In this document: piece after piece, positions 45,731-55,607 of the stretch
Layout: every line of letters begins with the position of its first letter
Position numbering within the stretch: position 1 is the stretch's first letter
NCBI GenBank assembly: GCA_030604885.1
Contig: JAUVUZ010000019.1
Coordinates: 1 to 64,000, forward strand
DNA length: 64,000 nt
From: Alphaproteobacteria bacterium
Lineage (GTDB): Bacteria > Pseudomonadota > Alphaproteobacteria > Rhodospirillales > Rhodospirillaceae
Reading direction: 5' to 3'
Translations under genes and position numbers: made by a program
The notes under the pieces: generated by a model
Told to the model about the DNA's origin: nothing
Databases searched by the model: none
What the model saw: the letters and a program-made list of their open reading frames with translations, nothing else

Positions 45731-46501
45731 TCAGGGCTGCTTGCGCACCGCGACGACGTGCTGGTAGAGGCCGCCGAAGCTGGTGGACTTGGTCCACGTG
45801 AACTTGGCGCGGCGGTCCGGGCTGGCGTAGTCGGCGATCTCGTTCTTCCACAGCGAGAAGGTGAACGGCTCGAGGGTCCAGGCGACGAACGCCATCACCG
45901 GCCACAGCGGCTGCCACCACTTCATCTTGTGGTAGTCCACGAACACCGCCTTGCCGCCCTCGTCCACCTGATCGAGCAGGCCGTTGACGATCGCGGCCTT
46001 GTAGTCCTCCGGCACCTCGTGCAGCAGCAGGAAGCTGATCGCCACGTCGTACGGCCCCTTGATCGGGTCGGCGGCGTTGGCACGGCGGACGAACAGGTTC
46101 TTGAGGCCGAAGGCGCGGCGCTTCTTGCGCAGGCTGTAGAGCTGGATGGTCGAGATGTCGGAGATCGTCACCGGCCCGGGGGCGGTTTTCTTCGCCATGT
46201 CGACGCAGAAGGTGCCGTAGACCGAGGCGGGCATGTAGACCCGGTCTCCGGGGGTGATCTCGTCGAGCGCGCGGCGCATCAGCGCTTGATCCTGGAACCA
46301 CAGGATCACCGCCGGAACCCACTGGTGGTCGAAGATTCGGCGCACGTAGGGGGCGACGTAGGCCCAGGTGTAAACGTCGACGAGGTACTTGGGTACGGGA
46401 AGCCGCCAGCGTTGCCGGGCGGCGTGCGCCTCGCGTTCGGCGTCCGTCGTCGCTTCGGAAAGCGAGAATTCGGCGTCGGTGACGAGCGGTCGGGCGTCCA
46501 T
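45731..46501 (-). CDS. rquA: Probable rhodoquinone biosynthesis methyltransferase-like protein RquA
   Basis: 256 residues. VPKYLVDVYTWAYVAPYVRRIFDHQWVPAVILW near residues 35-67 strongly resembles the RquA family, as does the atypical SAM-site region VYMPASVYGTF instead of a classic glycine-rich loop. SFLLLHEVPEDYKAA and VDYHKMKWWQPLWP complete the fold. RquA converts ubiquinone to rhodoquinone, used with fumarate reductase under low oxygen. ATG at 46501 has GGAGG upstream. A generic class I methyltransferase is the alternative. Confidence 0.75.
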   Translation of the reverse strand: MDARPLVTDAEFSLSEATTDAEREAHAARQRWRLPVPKYLVDVYTWAYVAPYVRRIFDHQWVPAVILWFQDQALMRRALDEITPGDRVYMPASVYGTFCVDMAKKTAPGPVTISDISTIQLYSLRKKRRAFGLKNLFVRRANAADPIKGPYDVAISFLLLHEVPEDYKAAIVNGLLDQVDEGGKAVFVDYHKMKWWQPLWPVMAFVAWTLEPFTFSLWKNEIADYASPDRRAKFTWTKSTSFGGLYQHVVAVRKQP

Positions 46502-46688
46502 AGTGAGAGATCCTCCGGTCCAGGGGGAGGGGCGGATCACGGCTGACGATGCGGCGCAACCCTCTGTCCGCGTCGCCCCCCATGCGTGACGCGGCTCCCG
46601 AATCTTCCGGCACATTCTCTCGATCACTGCCGGCGCGGTCCGGCGGGGAGGGGGTGGGACCCCGGCCCGCCAGGATGTTCGTAGCGGT

Positions 46689-47126
46689 TCAGGCGCGCCG
46701 CGGCAAGATTTCTCTCGCGCGGTGCTCGAACGCCGAAATCATCGCTTCGACGTCTTCCGGGCCGAAGCGGTTGAGCAGGGCCTGCAAGGTGCGCGAGCGC
46801 ATCTCGCAGAGGAATTCCAGGCTCACGAAAGTGCCGTTTTCCTGGCGCCGGAAGCGCCACAGGATGGTCAGCCGGTGGAACGGCGGCTGGTTGGCGGTCA
46901 CGTCGATGGCCTCGAACGGCATCAGGGTGGTGAGGGTGCGGAAGTTCTGGCGGAGGAAACGCATCCGCACCGTCTGGTCGGTGCCGTAGGCGTTCTCGCT
47001 GCGGGCCACGACTCGGGCCGATATCCACCCGGGCACGAACTCGGGGTAGCTCTCCACGTCCGCGACCAGGTCGAAAACGTCTTCGACCGCAAACGGCAAG
47101 GGTCTATGGACGGCGTATCGGAACAT
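46689..47126 (-). CDS. Coq10/RatA-family START-domain protein
   Basis: 145 residues. PLPFAVEDVFDLVADVESYPEFVPGW at the start and the LPFEAI-like middle are hallmarks of the Coq10/RatA (polyketide cyclase-like) family, lipid-binding proteins that help ubiquinone function; RatA of E. coli was described as a ribosome-association toxin. In many alphaproteobacteria the gene lies beside lipA; here its neighbour is rquA, 187 bases downstream on the same strand, which favours a quinone role. A hydrophobic pocket rather than catalysis is expected. Confidence 0.88.
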   Translation of the reverse strand: MFRYAVHRPLPFAVEDVFDLVADVESYPEFVPGWISARVVARSENAYGTDQTVRMRFLRQNFRTLTTLMPFEAIDVTANQPPFHRLTILWRFRRQENGTFVSLEFLCEMRSRTLQALLNRFGPEDVEAMISAFEHRAREILPRRA

Positions 47127-47252
47127 CGGCGCCCCCGGGCGGCGGACCTATTCATCTGTCCCCGCCATCCTAGGCCGTAAGGGTGGGGAGGGGCAAACAA
47201 AGAATGCCCGGACGGGCGGGGGCGCCGACGGTTTTCGTCATCGCCGTGCCGT

Positions 47253-47675
47253 TTATGTGACGACGGTGAGGCGTACCTCCACGTTGCCCTTCAACGCCTT
47301 GGAATAGGGGCAGACGGCGTGGGCCTCGGCCACCAGGGCCTCGGCCTCGTCGCGCGGCAGCCCGGCGACGTGGGCGGTCAGCTCCACGTCGAGAACGAAG
47401 CCGGGCGCGCCCTCGCCCGGGCCGACGCCCACGTCGGCGGTCACCGAGGTGTCCACCCCGGCGAGCTTCTTCATCCCGATCAGGAACTGCAGCGAGCCGT
47501 CGAAGCAGGCGGCGTAGCCCGCCGCGAACAGCTGCTCCGGATTGGTGGCCGCGCCGCCCGGACCGCCGAGGGCCTTCGGCACCGCCAGTTCCACGTCGAG
47601 CACGCCGTCGGACGACCGGGCGCGGCCGGCGCGGCCGCCGGAAACGCTCGCCTGGGCACGGTAGAGAATCGGCAT
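47253..47675 (-). CDS. ohr: Organic hydroperoxide resistance protein (Ohr/OsmC family)
   Basis: 140 residues. The catalytic thiols are Cys in AAGYAACFDGSLQF and Cys in AHAVCPYSKA, and GGPGGAATNPEQLFAAGYAACF is the Ohr signature. It reduces organic hydroperoxides with lipoylated-protein electrons. ATG at 47675 has GGAGG nine bases upstream. No OhrR regulator gene adjoins it. It is divergent from prfC across 124 bases. Confidence 0.94.
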   Translation of the reverse strand: MPILYRAQASVSGGRAGRARSSDGVLDVELAVPKALGGPGGAATNPEQLFAAGYAACFDGSLQFLIGMKKLAGVDTSVTADVGVGPGEGAPGFVLDVELTAHVAGLPRDEAEALVAEAHAVCPYSKALKGNVEVRLTVVT

Positions 47676-47799
47676 GGTGCATCGCCTCCCTGGGTTGCTG
47701 GAACCTCGTTGCATATGGGGATGGATTTCTCCTTGCCGAGCGGGGCGAAAATGCCGACATTCCGCCCCAGCCGAATTTCAGCCGCCTCGCAGGATGTTC

Positions 47800-49388
<1,589 letters not shown>

Positions 49389-49392
<4 letters not shown>

Positions 49393-49931
49393 GCGCGCTG
49401 CGGCCCGCCGCGTTCGTCGACCGCGACGGCACCCTGATCGTCGAGAAGAACTACCTCGCCGACCCGGCGGGGGTGGAGCTGCTGCCCGGCGCCGCCGAGG
49501 CCCTGGCGGCGCTCAAGCGCGCGGGCTACGTGCTGGTGATGGTCACCAACCAGTCCGGCGTGGCGCGCGGCTACTTCGACATGGAGGCGGTCGCCCGCGT
49601 CCACGCCCGCCTCGACGCCCTGCTCGCCGCCGAGGGCGTGGCGCTCGACGCCACCTACACCTGCCCCCATGGGCCGGACGACGCCTGCGACTGCCGCAAG
49701 CCCCTCCCCGGCATGGCGCTCGCCGCCGCCCGCGACCACGGCCTCGACCTCGGCCGCTCCCTGGTGTTCGGCGACAAGGCCGCCGACCTCGGTCTCGCCC
49801 GCGCCGTCGGCGCCACCGCGGTGCTGGTGCGCACCGGCCACGGCGCCAGGGAGGAAGCCACCGCCGCCCCCCTCGCCGACCTCGTCGCCGACGACCTCGC
49901 CGCCGCCGTCCGCACCCTCCTGAAAGCCTGA
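49389..49931 (+). CDS. gmhB: D-glycero-beta-D-manno-heptose 1,7-bisphosphate 7-phosphatase
   Basis: 180 residues of the HAD histidinol-phosphatase-like group. Motif I DRDGTL, motif II VTNQSGVARGYF, zinc-loop residues around YTCPHGPDDACDCRKP, and motif III/IV FGDKAADLGLARAVG are all present. It dephosphorylates heptose bisphosphate for LPS core synthesis; gmhA lies 1.9 kb downstream. Its last codons (about 49908 on) are the first copy of the tandem repeat that follows. Confidence 0.94.
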
Positions 49932-50525
49932 TCCGCGCCCCTCGCATCGTCACCCCCGGCTCGACCGGGGGTTCAAACCCCATGGATGCCCGCCTGCGCG
50001 GGCATGACGATGGGGAGGCGGGTCGGGCGCGACGAGGATTCGCGACGTCGCGCGCGGCGGGCGTCCGCACCCTCCTGGAAGCCTGACCCGCGCCCCTCGG
50101 CTCGTCACCCCCGGCTCGAGGAGGTCCAAGCCCATGGATGCCCGCCTGCGCGGGCATGACGATGGAGGAGGCGGGTCGAGAGCGACGAGGATTCGCGACG
50201 TCGCGCGCGGCGGGCGTCCGCACCCTCCTGAAAGCCTGATCCGCGTCCCTCGGCTCGTCACTCCCGGCTCGAGGAGGTCCGAACTCATGGGTGCCCACCT
50301 GCGCGGGCATGACGATGGGGGAAGCGGGTCGGGCGCGACGAGGATTCGCGACGTCGTGCGCGGCGGGCGTCCGCACCCTCCTGAAAGCCTGATCCGCGCC
50401 CCCTCGCATCGTCACCCCCGGCTCGACCGGGGGTCCGAACCCATGGATGCCCGCCTGCGCGGGCATGACGATGGGGGAGGCGGGGGGCGGGCGCGGCGAG
50501 GATCCGCACGTCGCGCGCGGCGGGG
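49908..50525 (+). repeat. Tandem 153-155-base repeat (three full units and one partial) including the gmhB tail
   Basis: Units begin at 49908, 50063, 50216 and 50369, each with GTCCGCACCCTCCTGAAAGC, the last codons of gmhB in unit 1. Each unit also holds a hairpin (ATGCCCGCCTGCGCGGGCAT) typical of dispersed proteobacterial palindromes, and units 1 and 4 a second one (CCCCCGG...CCGGGGG). Units 2-3 have lost that second hairpin. Point differences show the array is not brand new. No coding potential is convincing. Confidence 0.9.
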
Positions 50526-50684
50526 GCGATTGGGCGCGGCGCAATCCGCGCCATCCCCCTCCAGCGCATTGCGGGGCTGATTTTTCCGTGCCCTGTGCTA
50601 TAGCTATGCGCGGGGAGACGCCGCGCCGGAACGCGTGGCTCTGAAAGTGGGCTGCGGCAGGCTTGGCGAAAGGTACGTTCGTCC
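50526..50684. other. Remainder of the spacer before azlC
   Basis: Together with the repeat array this forms 753 bases without a gene. The part after the array probably holds the azlC promoter: GTGCTATAGC near 50593-50602 contains a TATAGC -10-like string, but no good -35 could be paired with it. Nothing else is recognisable. Confidence 0.35.
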
Positions 50685-51413
50685 ATGACGACCGAGGCTA
50701 CCCCGCCGTCCGTTGGGGCGGTGCTGCGCGACGCGTTGCGCGATTCCTATCTCGTGATTCTCACATTCGTGGTGATGTTCGTCGGCGTCGGCCGGATGAG
50801 CGCGCTGGCGGGCCTCGACGCGGTGCAAACCGCGCTGATGACCCTCCTCACCGTCGCCGCCCCCGCCCAGGCGGCGGCGATGTCGATCCTCGCCGCAGGC
50901 AGCGGCGGCGGCACCGCGTGGATCGCCGCCGTCACCTCGGTGGTGGTGATCAACCTCCGCTTCATCGTCATGGTCGCCTCGGTGATGGCGCGGCTGCCGA
51001 GGCTCTCCATGCCCCGCAGCGTCGCCACCCTCGGCTTCCTCTCCGCCAGTTCCTTCGCGGTGATCTTCCCGCGCATGATCGGCGAGGCCCCGCCGCGCCG
51101 CCCGGCGCTCTACGTCGGCCTCACCTGCTTGTGCTGCGCCCTCTCCGCCACCGCGGGCGCGGTGATCGGGCACCGCTCCTCGGGCGCGGTGTCGCCGCTG
51201 GCGGGGGCGCTGCTCGGCGCGGTGGTGCCCACCTACTTCGCCACCCTCATCGCCGGCCAGTGGAAGGACAAGGCGCTGATGCGCAACGCCTTCGCCGGGG
51301 CGGTCCTGGTGCCGCTCGCCGCGCCCCTCCTGGGGCCGAGCGCGCTGCTGCTGGTGCCCCTCGCCTTCGCCGTCGTCACCACCCTCGTCCAGCGGAGGAA
51401 ATCCCATGCTTGA
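50685..51413 (+). CDS. azlC: AzlC-family branched-chain amino acid export subunit
   Basis: 242 residues with about seven to eight hydrophobic segments. The family pattern is seen in LRDALRDSYLVILTFVVMFVGVGRMSALAGLDAVQTALMTLL and SVVVINLRFIVMVASVMARLPRL. With AzlD it exports branched-chain amino acids (YgaZH-like). GAAAGGTACG lies upstream of the ATG. It overlaps azlD by eight bases. Confidence 0.9.
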   Translation: MTTEATPPSVGAVLRDALRDSYLVILTFVVMFVGVGRMSALAGLDAVQTALMTLLTVAAPAQAAAMSILAAGSGGGTAWIAAVTSVVVINLRFIVMVASVMARLPRLSMPRSVATLGFLSASSFAVIFPRMIGEAPPRRPALYVGLTCLCCALSATAGAVIGHRSSGAVSPLAGALLGAVVPTYFATLIAGQWKDKALMRNAFAGAVLVPLAAPLLGPSALLLVPLAFAVVTTLVQRRKSHA

Positions 51414-51762
51414 ACCCTGGCAGATCTGGGCGGTCGCCCTCGGCGGCGGCCTCTGCACCCTCGGCATCCGCATGCTGCCGATGGTGGCGCTGCGCAACGT
51501 CGGCGAAGGCCGGGTGCGCGACATCCTCGACCGCACCGGCTTCGGCGTGATGGGCGGCCTCGTCGCGCAGACCGCCCTCTCCACCGGCCAGGCGCTGTTC
51601 GTCCACGCGGGCGGCGCGCCCCTGCGCAGCCTCGGCATGGCCTGGGGCATCCTCGCCGTGGCGATCGCCTTCGGCCTTTCGGTGCGGTTCAAATGGAAGC
51701 TTCCGGCGGCGCTGATCGCCCTCGCGTTCCTCGGCCTCGGCGGCCTCGCGTTCTCGGCTTGA
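51406..51762 (+). CDS. azlD: AzlD-family branched-chain amino acid export subunit
   Basis: 118 residues with about four membrane helices, the small partner of AzlC. WQIWAVALGGGLCTLGIRMLPMVAL at the start is typical of AzlD. GGAGG precedes the ATG inside the end of azlC, so the two are made together. Substrate is inferred from family only. Confidence 0.88.
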   Translation: MLEPWQIWAVALGGGLCTLGIRMLPMVALRNVGEGRVRDILDRTGFGVMGGLVAQTALSTGQALFVHAGGAPLRSLGMAWGILAVAIAFGLSVRFKWKLPAALIALAFLGLGGLAFSA

Positions 51763-51817
51763 CACCGGCAGGCGTGGCGGCTTTCCTCAAGCGCAATCGT
51801 CCGCAAAAGGAGCCGCC

Positions 51818-52423
51818 ATGTCCTGCGTCGTCGCCGAAAGCCAAAGCCTCAGCGCCTATCTCGAAACCAGCGCCGAGCGCATGCGCGCCGCCGCCACCGC
51901 CGATCTCGACGCCGCCTTCAACCGCGCCGTGGAGGCGATCGTGGCCGCTCTCGCCGCGGGCAAGCCGCTGCTGGTGTGCGGCAACGGCGGCTCGATGGCC
52001 GACGCCCAGCACGTCGCGGGCGAACTCGTCGCCCGCTTCCTCCTCAACCGCAAGGGCCTGCCGGTGATCGCCCTCGGCTCCAACGCCGCCACCCTCACCG
52101 CCTGGGCCAACGACGTCGACTACCCCTCCCTGTTCGCCCGCGAGGTCGAAGCCTTCGGCCGCGAAGGCGCCGTGCTGCTCGGCATCTCCACCTCCGGCAA
52201 CTCCGCCAACGTTCTCGCCGCCTTCGCCAAGGCCAAAACCATGGGCATCACCACCATCGCCCTCACCGGCGGCTCCGGCGGCAAAATGGCCGAACCCGGC
52301 GCCGTCGACGTCTGCCTCTGCCCCGCCGCCCCCAATACCCCCGCGATCCAGGAAATCCATACCCCGATCTACCACCTGCTCTGCCAACTGGTGGAAGCCC
52401 GCTGCGCGGCGGTGCTGGGGTAA
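51818..52423 (+). CDS. gmhA: Phosphoheptose isomerase (SIS domain)
   Basis: 201 residues. GNGGSMADAQHVAGELVARF (about 51-70), SLFAREVEAFGREGAVLLGISTSGNSANV and the C-terminal QEIHTPIYHLLCQLVE with the catalytic His/Glu match GmhA. It isomerises sedoheptulose-7-phosphate for heptose of the LPS core, the step before GmhB's phosphatase. AAAGGAG precedes the ATG. DiaA is a close relative, but gmhB nearby favours GmhA. Confidence 0.9.
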   Translation: MSCVVAESQSLSAYLETSAERMRAAATADLDAAFNRAVEAIVAALAAGKPLLVCGNGGSMADAQHVAGELVARFLLNRKGLPVIALGSNAATLTAWANDVDYPSLFAREVEAFGREGAVLLGISTSGNSANVLAAFAKAKTMGITTIALTGGSGGKMAEPGAVDVCLCPAAPNTPAIQEIHTPIYHLLCQLVEARCAAVLG

Positions 52424-52624
52424 AGGGGAAGGAATTAAGGGAAAGGTTTGCGGGGGGACTCGGTCCCCCCGCGCCCCCCGGACGTTTTGGGTTTTGCGCG
52501 AAGCGCTGGAAAGCCTTCGCGCGGCGTGATGGGAGAGTCCCGCTTCGCGGAAAAACCAGACGAACGGGTTCACAGGGCCTCCCGGCCCTGTGCGGGTCCG
52601 GGCAGCGCCCGGCCTGGTTTTCCG
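52424..52624. repeat. Hairpin-filled spacer between convergent gmhA and the SUKH gene
   Basis: About 200 bases with stacked inverted repeats: GCGGGGGGACTCGGTCCCCCCGC (52450-52472), a GCGCGAAGCGC/GCGCGG cluster, CAGGGCCTCCCGGCCCTG near 52576-52593, and CCGGGCAGCGCCCGG near 52598-52612. The last resembles part of the 14158/56867 mosaic, but the rest differs. It lies at a convergent junction like the other two. Likely terminates both genes. Confidence 0.65.
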
Positions 52625-53062
52625 CTACTTGCGTTCGGCGACGATGTGTCGCAGGAGTTCGGCGAAGGTGGCGAACCGCGCGACTTCCTCGAAGCCGCGG
52701 CGGTCGAGGATGAGGTAGGCGTCGGCGCTGTCGTCGAAGACGTAGAGGTCGTCCTCGGCGCGGCCGATCACCAGGCGGCAGCGCATCTGGTCGAACTTGG
52801 CGTGGTAGCTGTCGTTGATTTCGGCGAGCGCGGGGACCAGCGAGTGGTCCCGTTCGAGGACGATGCGCTCGCTGCCGAAGATCTCGATGCCGTTCCAGAC
52901 GAAGCCGTTGGCCTCGGCGAGGAACTGCGCGAAATCGCCGGGCAGGGCGGGGGCGTCCAGGTCTTCGAGGGCTTCGGCGATGCGGGCGAGCGCATCGGGT
53001 TCGGCGCGGGGGGCGACGAACGGCGCCTGATCCTGCAGGCACAGAAGGGTGCGCATCGGCAT
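52625..53062 (-). CDS. SUKH/SMI1-KNR4-like (YrhA-type) protein
   Basis: 145 residues. LPGDFAQFLAEANGFVWNGIEIFGSERI and YLILDRRGFEEVARFATFAELLRHIV follow the SMI1/KNR4-SUKH pattern. Such proteins often neutralise contact-dependent toxins, but a stand-alone housekeeping form (YrhA) also exists. No toxin or secretion gene adjoins it, so the role is open. ATG at 53062 with GGAGG seven bases upstream was preferred over a GTG at 53101. Confidence 0.75.
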   Translation of the reverse strand: MPMRTLLCLQDQAPFVAPRAEPDALARIAEALEDLDAPALPGDFAQFLAEANGFVWNGIEIFGSERIVLERDHSLVPALAEINDSYHAKFDQMRCRLVIGRAEDDLYVFDDSADAYLILDRRGFEEVARFATFAELLRHIVAERK

Positions 53063-53205
53063 GGGCGACCTCCGCCGGAATTGCGTCGCCCGAGTATACA
53101 CCGCCCGCGCCGCCGCCGCGAGTCGCGGGAAACCGCGAAACGGGGGGTGATTTTTTCTCCGCCGCGCCCCATCATCCGAGGTGCGAAGACAACCGTTCGA
53201 AAGGC

Positions 53206-53757
53206 ATGTCAGCGATGTTGAAACGTTGGCTCGGCCTCGGCGCCGGGGCGCTGGCGGCGATCACCGCCGCCTGCGACCGCGCGCCGACGACGCAGCAGGT
53301 CTACATCAACGACCGCGCGGTGGGGAACTACGTGCAGGTTTCGGCGTCGCCGGGGCCGCTGCTGGTGGTGGTCCACGGCAACCCGTTCGTCACCTCCAAG
53401 CCCTTCCTCGACGAGATCGTCGCCGGGGAACTGCAGGCGAGCATCACCTTCCTGCGCGGCGCCCGCGTCACCCCTCACGAGGAGCTGGCGGCGCGGCCCG
53501 AGTTCCGCATCCTGATGGTGTTGGGCGCCCACAAGGCCGTGGACGGCAACGCCCTGTGCGCCGGGGAGACCCCGCGCCTCGATCCGGGCGCGGACCCGAT
53601 GCGGATGGTCTCGGTGTTCTGCCGCAAGGGGGAGGTGGTTTCCCTGGTGCGCGGTTCCATCGGCGCCCAGGCCTCGCCCGACGACAAGCGCTTCCGCGCC
53701 TGGTTGCGGCAGATCGGCAAGGACCTCCTCATCCCGGGGTCGTCGAGCTCTGGGTGA
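53206..53757 (+). CDS. Unknown protein with lipoprotein-like signal
   Basis: 183 residues. A basic start and hydrophobic run (WLGLGAGALAAITAACDRAP) end in a Cys that could be lipidated, although TAAC is a poor lipobox; Asp after the Cys would favour inner-membrane retention by the E. coli rule. The body (about 30-175) has two more Cys (ALCAGE, VFCRKGE) that may form a disulfide. Family not recognised. A second ATG at 53215 is an equally good start. It is not obviously linked to pxp genes downstream. Confidence 0.65.
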   Translation: MSAMLKRWLGLGAGALAAITAACDRAPTTQQVYINDRAVGNYVQVSASPGPLLVVVHGNPFVTSKPFLDEIVAGELQASITFLRGARVTPHEELAARPEFRILMVLGAHKAVDGNALCAGETPRLDPGADPMRMVSVFCRKGEVVSLVRGSIGAQASPDDKRFRAWLRQIGKDLLIPGSSSSG

Positions 53758-53884
53758 CCCATCCGGACGACTGATCCGGTGGGGGCGTTTCGCCCAGAGC
53801 TCTCAAGTTGACCCCGACTCCGCGCCTTGACGCGCCGCCGCGGCCCGGTTCATCCTGGCCTCGGCGAAACCATCGAGTGTTTTC

Positions 53885-54631
53885 ATGACCCAAGCCCCGA
53901 CCATCAAGTCCCTCGGCGACGCCGCGCTCGTGATCGAGTTCGGCACCGCCGTCGATCCCGAGATCAACGCCCGCGTGATGGCGCTCTACGCCGCGTTGGA
54001 AGGCGCCCGCGCCCAGGGCGCGCTGCCCGGGGTGAGCGAGACGGTGCCGAGCTTCCGCAGCCTCGCGGTGCATTATTCGCCGCTGCGCGTCTCCCGCACC
54101 GAGGTGGAGGCGGCGCTGGCGCCCTATGTGGCCGCCGCCGAACCCGAGGCCCGCGTCGGTCGCACCTGGGTGCTGCCGTCGTGCTACGAGGGCGAGCACG
54201 CGCCCGACCTCGCCGAGGTCGCCGAGCGCGCCGGGATGTCGCCGGAAGAGGTGGTGGCGATCCATTCCGGGGCCACCTATCCGGTCTACATCCTCGGCTT
54301 CGTGCCCGGGTTCGCCTATCTCGGCGGCGTGCCCGAGGCGATCCGCCTGCCGCGCCGCGCCAGCCCGCGCACCGCGGTGCCCGCCGGGTCGGTGGCGATC
54401 GCGGGGGAGATGACCGGCGTCTATCCGCTCGAAAGCCCCGGCGGCTGGCACCTGCTGGGCCGCTGCCCGGTGCCGATGTTCGACGCGGCGCGCGATCCGG
54501 CGGTGTTCCTCAGCCCCGGCGACCGGGTGCGGTTCGCGCCGATTTCCGCCGCCCGCTACGACGCCCTCAAGGCCGAGGTCGCCGATGGGCGCTTCGACGT
54601 TTCCACCCTGCGCGCCGAGGAGGCTCCGTGA
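53885..54631 (+). CDS. pxpB: 5-oxoprolinase subunit PxpB (KipI family)
   Basis: 248 residues. SLGDAALVIEFG at the start, HSGATYPVYILGFVPGFAYLGG and PRTAVPAGSVAIAGEMTGVYPLESPGGWHLLG are diagnostic for the KipI/PxpB carboxyltransferase-like domain. With PxpC and PxpA it hydrolyses 5-oxoproline to glutamate using ATP. The stop overlaps pxpC by one base (TGATG). Confidence 0.96.
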   Translation: MTQAPTIKSLGDAALVIEFGTAVDPEINARVMALYAALEGARAQGALPGVSETVPSFRSLAVHYSPLRVSRTEVEAALAPYVAAAEPEARVGRTWVLPSCYEGEHAPDLAEVAERAGMSPEEVVAIHSGATYPVYILGFVPGFAYLGGVPEAIRLPRRASPRTAVPAGSVAIAGEMTGVYPLESPGGWHLLGRCPVPMFDAARDPAVFLSPGDRVRFAPISAARYDALKAEVADGRFDVSTLRAEEAP

Positions 54632-55596
54632 TGCCGAACCTTCGCATCCACCGCCCCGGCCCGCTCTCCACCATCCAGGATCGCGGCCGTTTCGGTCTCC
54701 AGGCCCTCGGCATTCCCACCGCCGGAGCCGCCGACGCCTTCGCCTTCCGCCTCGGCAACCGCCTGCTCGGCAACCCGGACGGCGCGGCGGCGATCGAATA
54801 TTGGGTCCTCGGGCCGGAGATCGAGGCGGTGGACGAGCCGGTGCGCGTCGCCCTCGCGGCGGGCGGCGGCACCCTCACCCGCGCCGCCGACGGCAGCCGC
54901 TGGACCATGCCCGCGTGGCGCACCGTTACCCTGCTGCCCGGCGACCGCATCGCCCTCGGCCCCACCCAGGGCGGCGCGGTGGGCTACGCCTGCGTCGCGG
55001 GCGGGGTGGACGTGCCCGAGGTGATGGGCAGCCGCTCCACCTACGTGCGCGCCGCCCTCGGCGGGTTGAACGGCCGCCCGCTCAAGACCGGCGACCTGGT
55101 GCCGGTGGGCGTGGCGGTGGATCCGGCGGCGGGCAACCGCGCCCTGGTGACCCCGCCGTCCGACGGCGAGGGGCCGTTCCGCGTGCTCCTGGGGCCGCAG
55201 GACGACCACTTCGCGCCCGAGGCGATCGCCCGCTTCTTCAGCCAGCCGTTCGCGATCTCGCCCCAGTCGGACCGCATGGGCAAGCGCCTCACCGGCGAAC
55301 CGCTCGCCTTCGCCGAGGGTAAGGGGGCGGACATCACCTCCGACGCGATGGTGGCGGGCGCGATCCAGGTGCCCGGCTCCGGCGAGCCGATCGTGATGCT
55401 CGCCGACCGCGCCACCGTCGGCGGCTATGCCAAGATCGGCGCGGTGATCGGCGCCGACATCGCCCGCTTCGCCCGCCTCAAACCGGGGCAGGAGGTGCGC
55501 TTCGCGAAAGTCTCGGTGGCCGAGGCCGAGGCCGCCGCCCACGCCTTCGAAACCATCCTGCGCGACGCGGCCGACGCCGCCGTCGCGGTCGAATAG
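54631..55596 (+). CDS. pxpC: 5-oxoprolinase subunit PxpC (KipA family)
   Basis: 321 residues. GPLSTIQDRGRFGLQALGIPTAGAAD near the start and SPQSDRMGKRLTGEPL with TSDAMVAGAIQVPGSGEPIVMLADRATVGGYAKI are the family's biotin-carboxylase-related blocks. ATG at 54631 has GGAGG seven bases upstream; a GTG three bases earlier is possible. It is followed by pxpA after 11 bases. Confidence 0.96.
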   Translation: MPNLRIHRPGPLSTIQDRGRFGLQALGIPTAGAADAFAFRLGNRLLGNPDGAAAIEYWVLGPEIEAVDEPVRVALAAGGGTLTRAADGSRWTMPAWRTVTLLPGDRIALGPTQGGAVGYACVAGGVDVPEVMGSRSTYVRAALGGLNGRPLKTGDLVPVGVAVDPAAGNRALVTPPSDGEGPFRVLLGPQDDHFAPEAIARFFSQPFAISPQSDRMGKRLTGEPLAFAEGKGADITSDAMVAGAIQVPGSGEPIVMLADRATVGGYAKIGAVIGADIARFARLKPGQEVRFAKVSVAEAEAAAHAFETILRDAADAAVAVE

Positions 55597-55607
55597 GGAG
55601 AGCCGCG

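Noticed and set aside
46689-47126. RatA toxin of a toxin-antitoxin pair
   Set aside because: No antitoxin-sized partner (RatB-like) adjoins it; the Coq10-like quinone role suits the rquA neighbour better.
49908-50525. CRISPR array
   Set aside because: Repeat units of about 153 bases are contiguous, without unique spacers, and no cas genes are present. It is a tandem duplication with REP-like hairpins.
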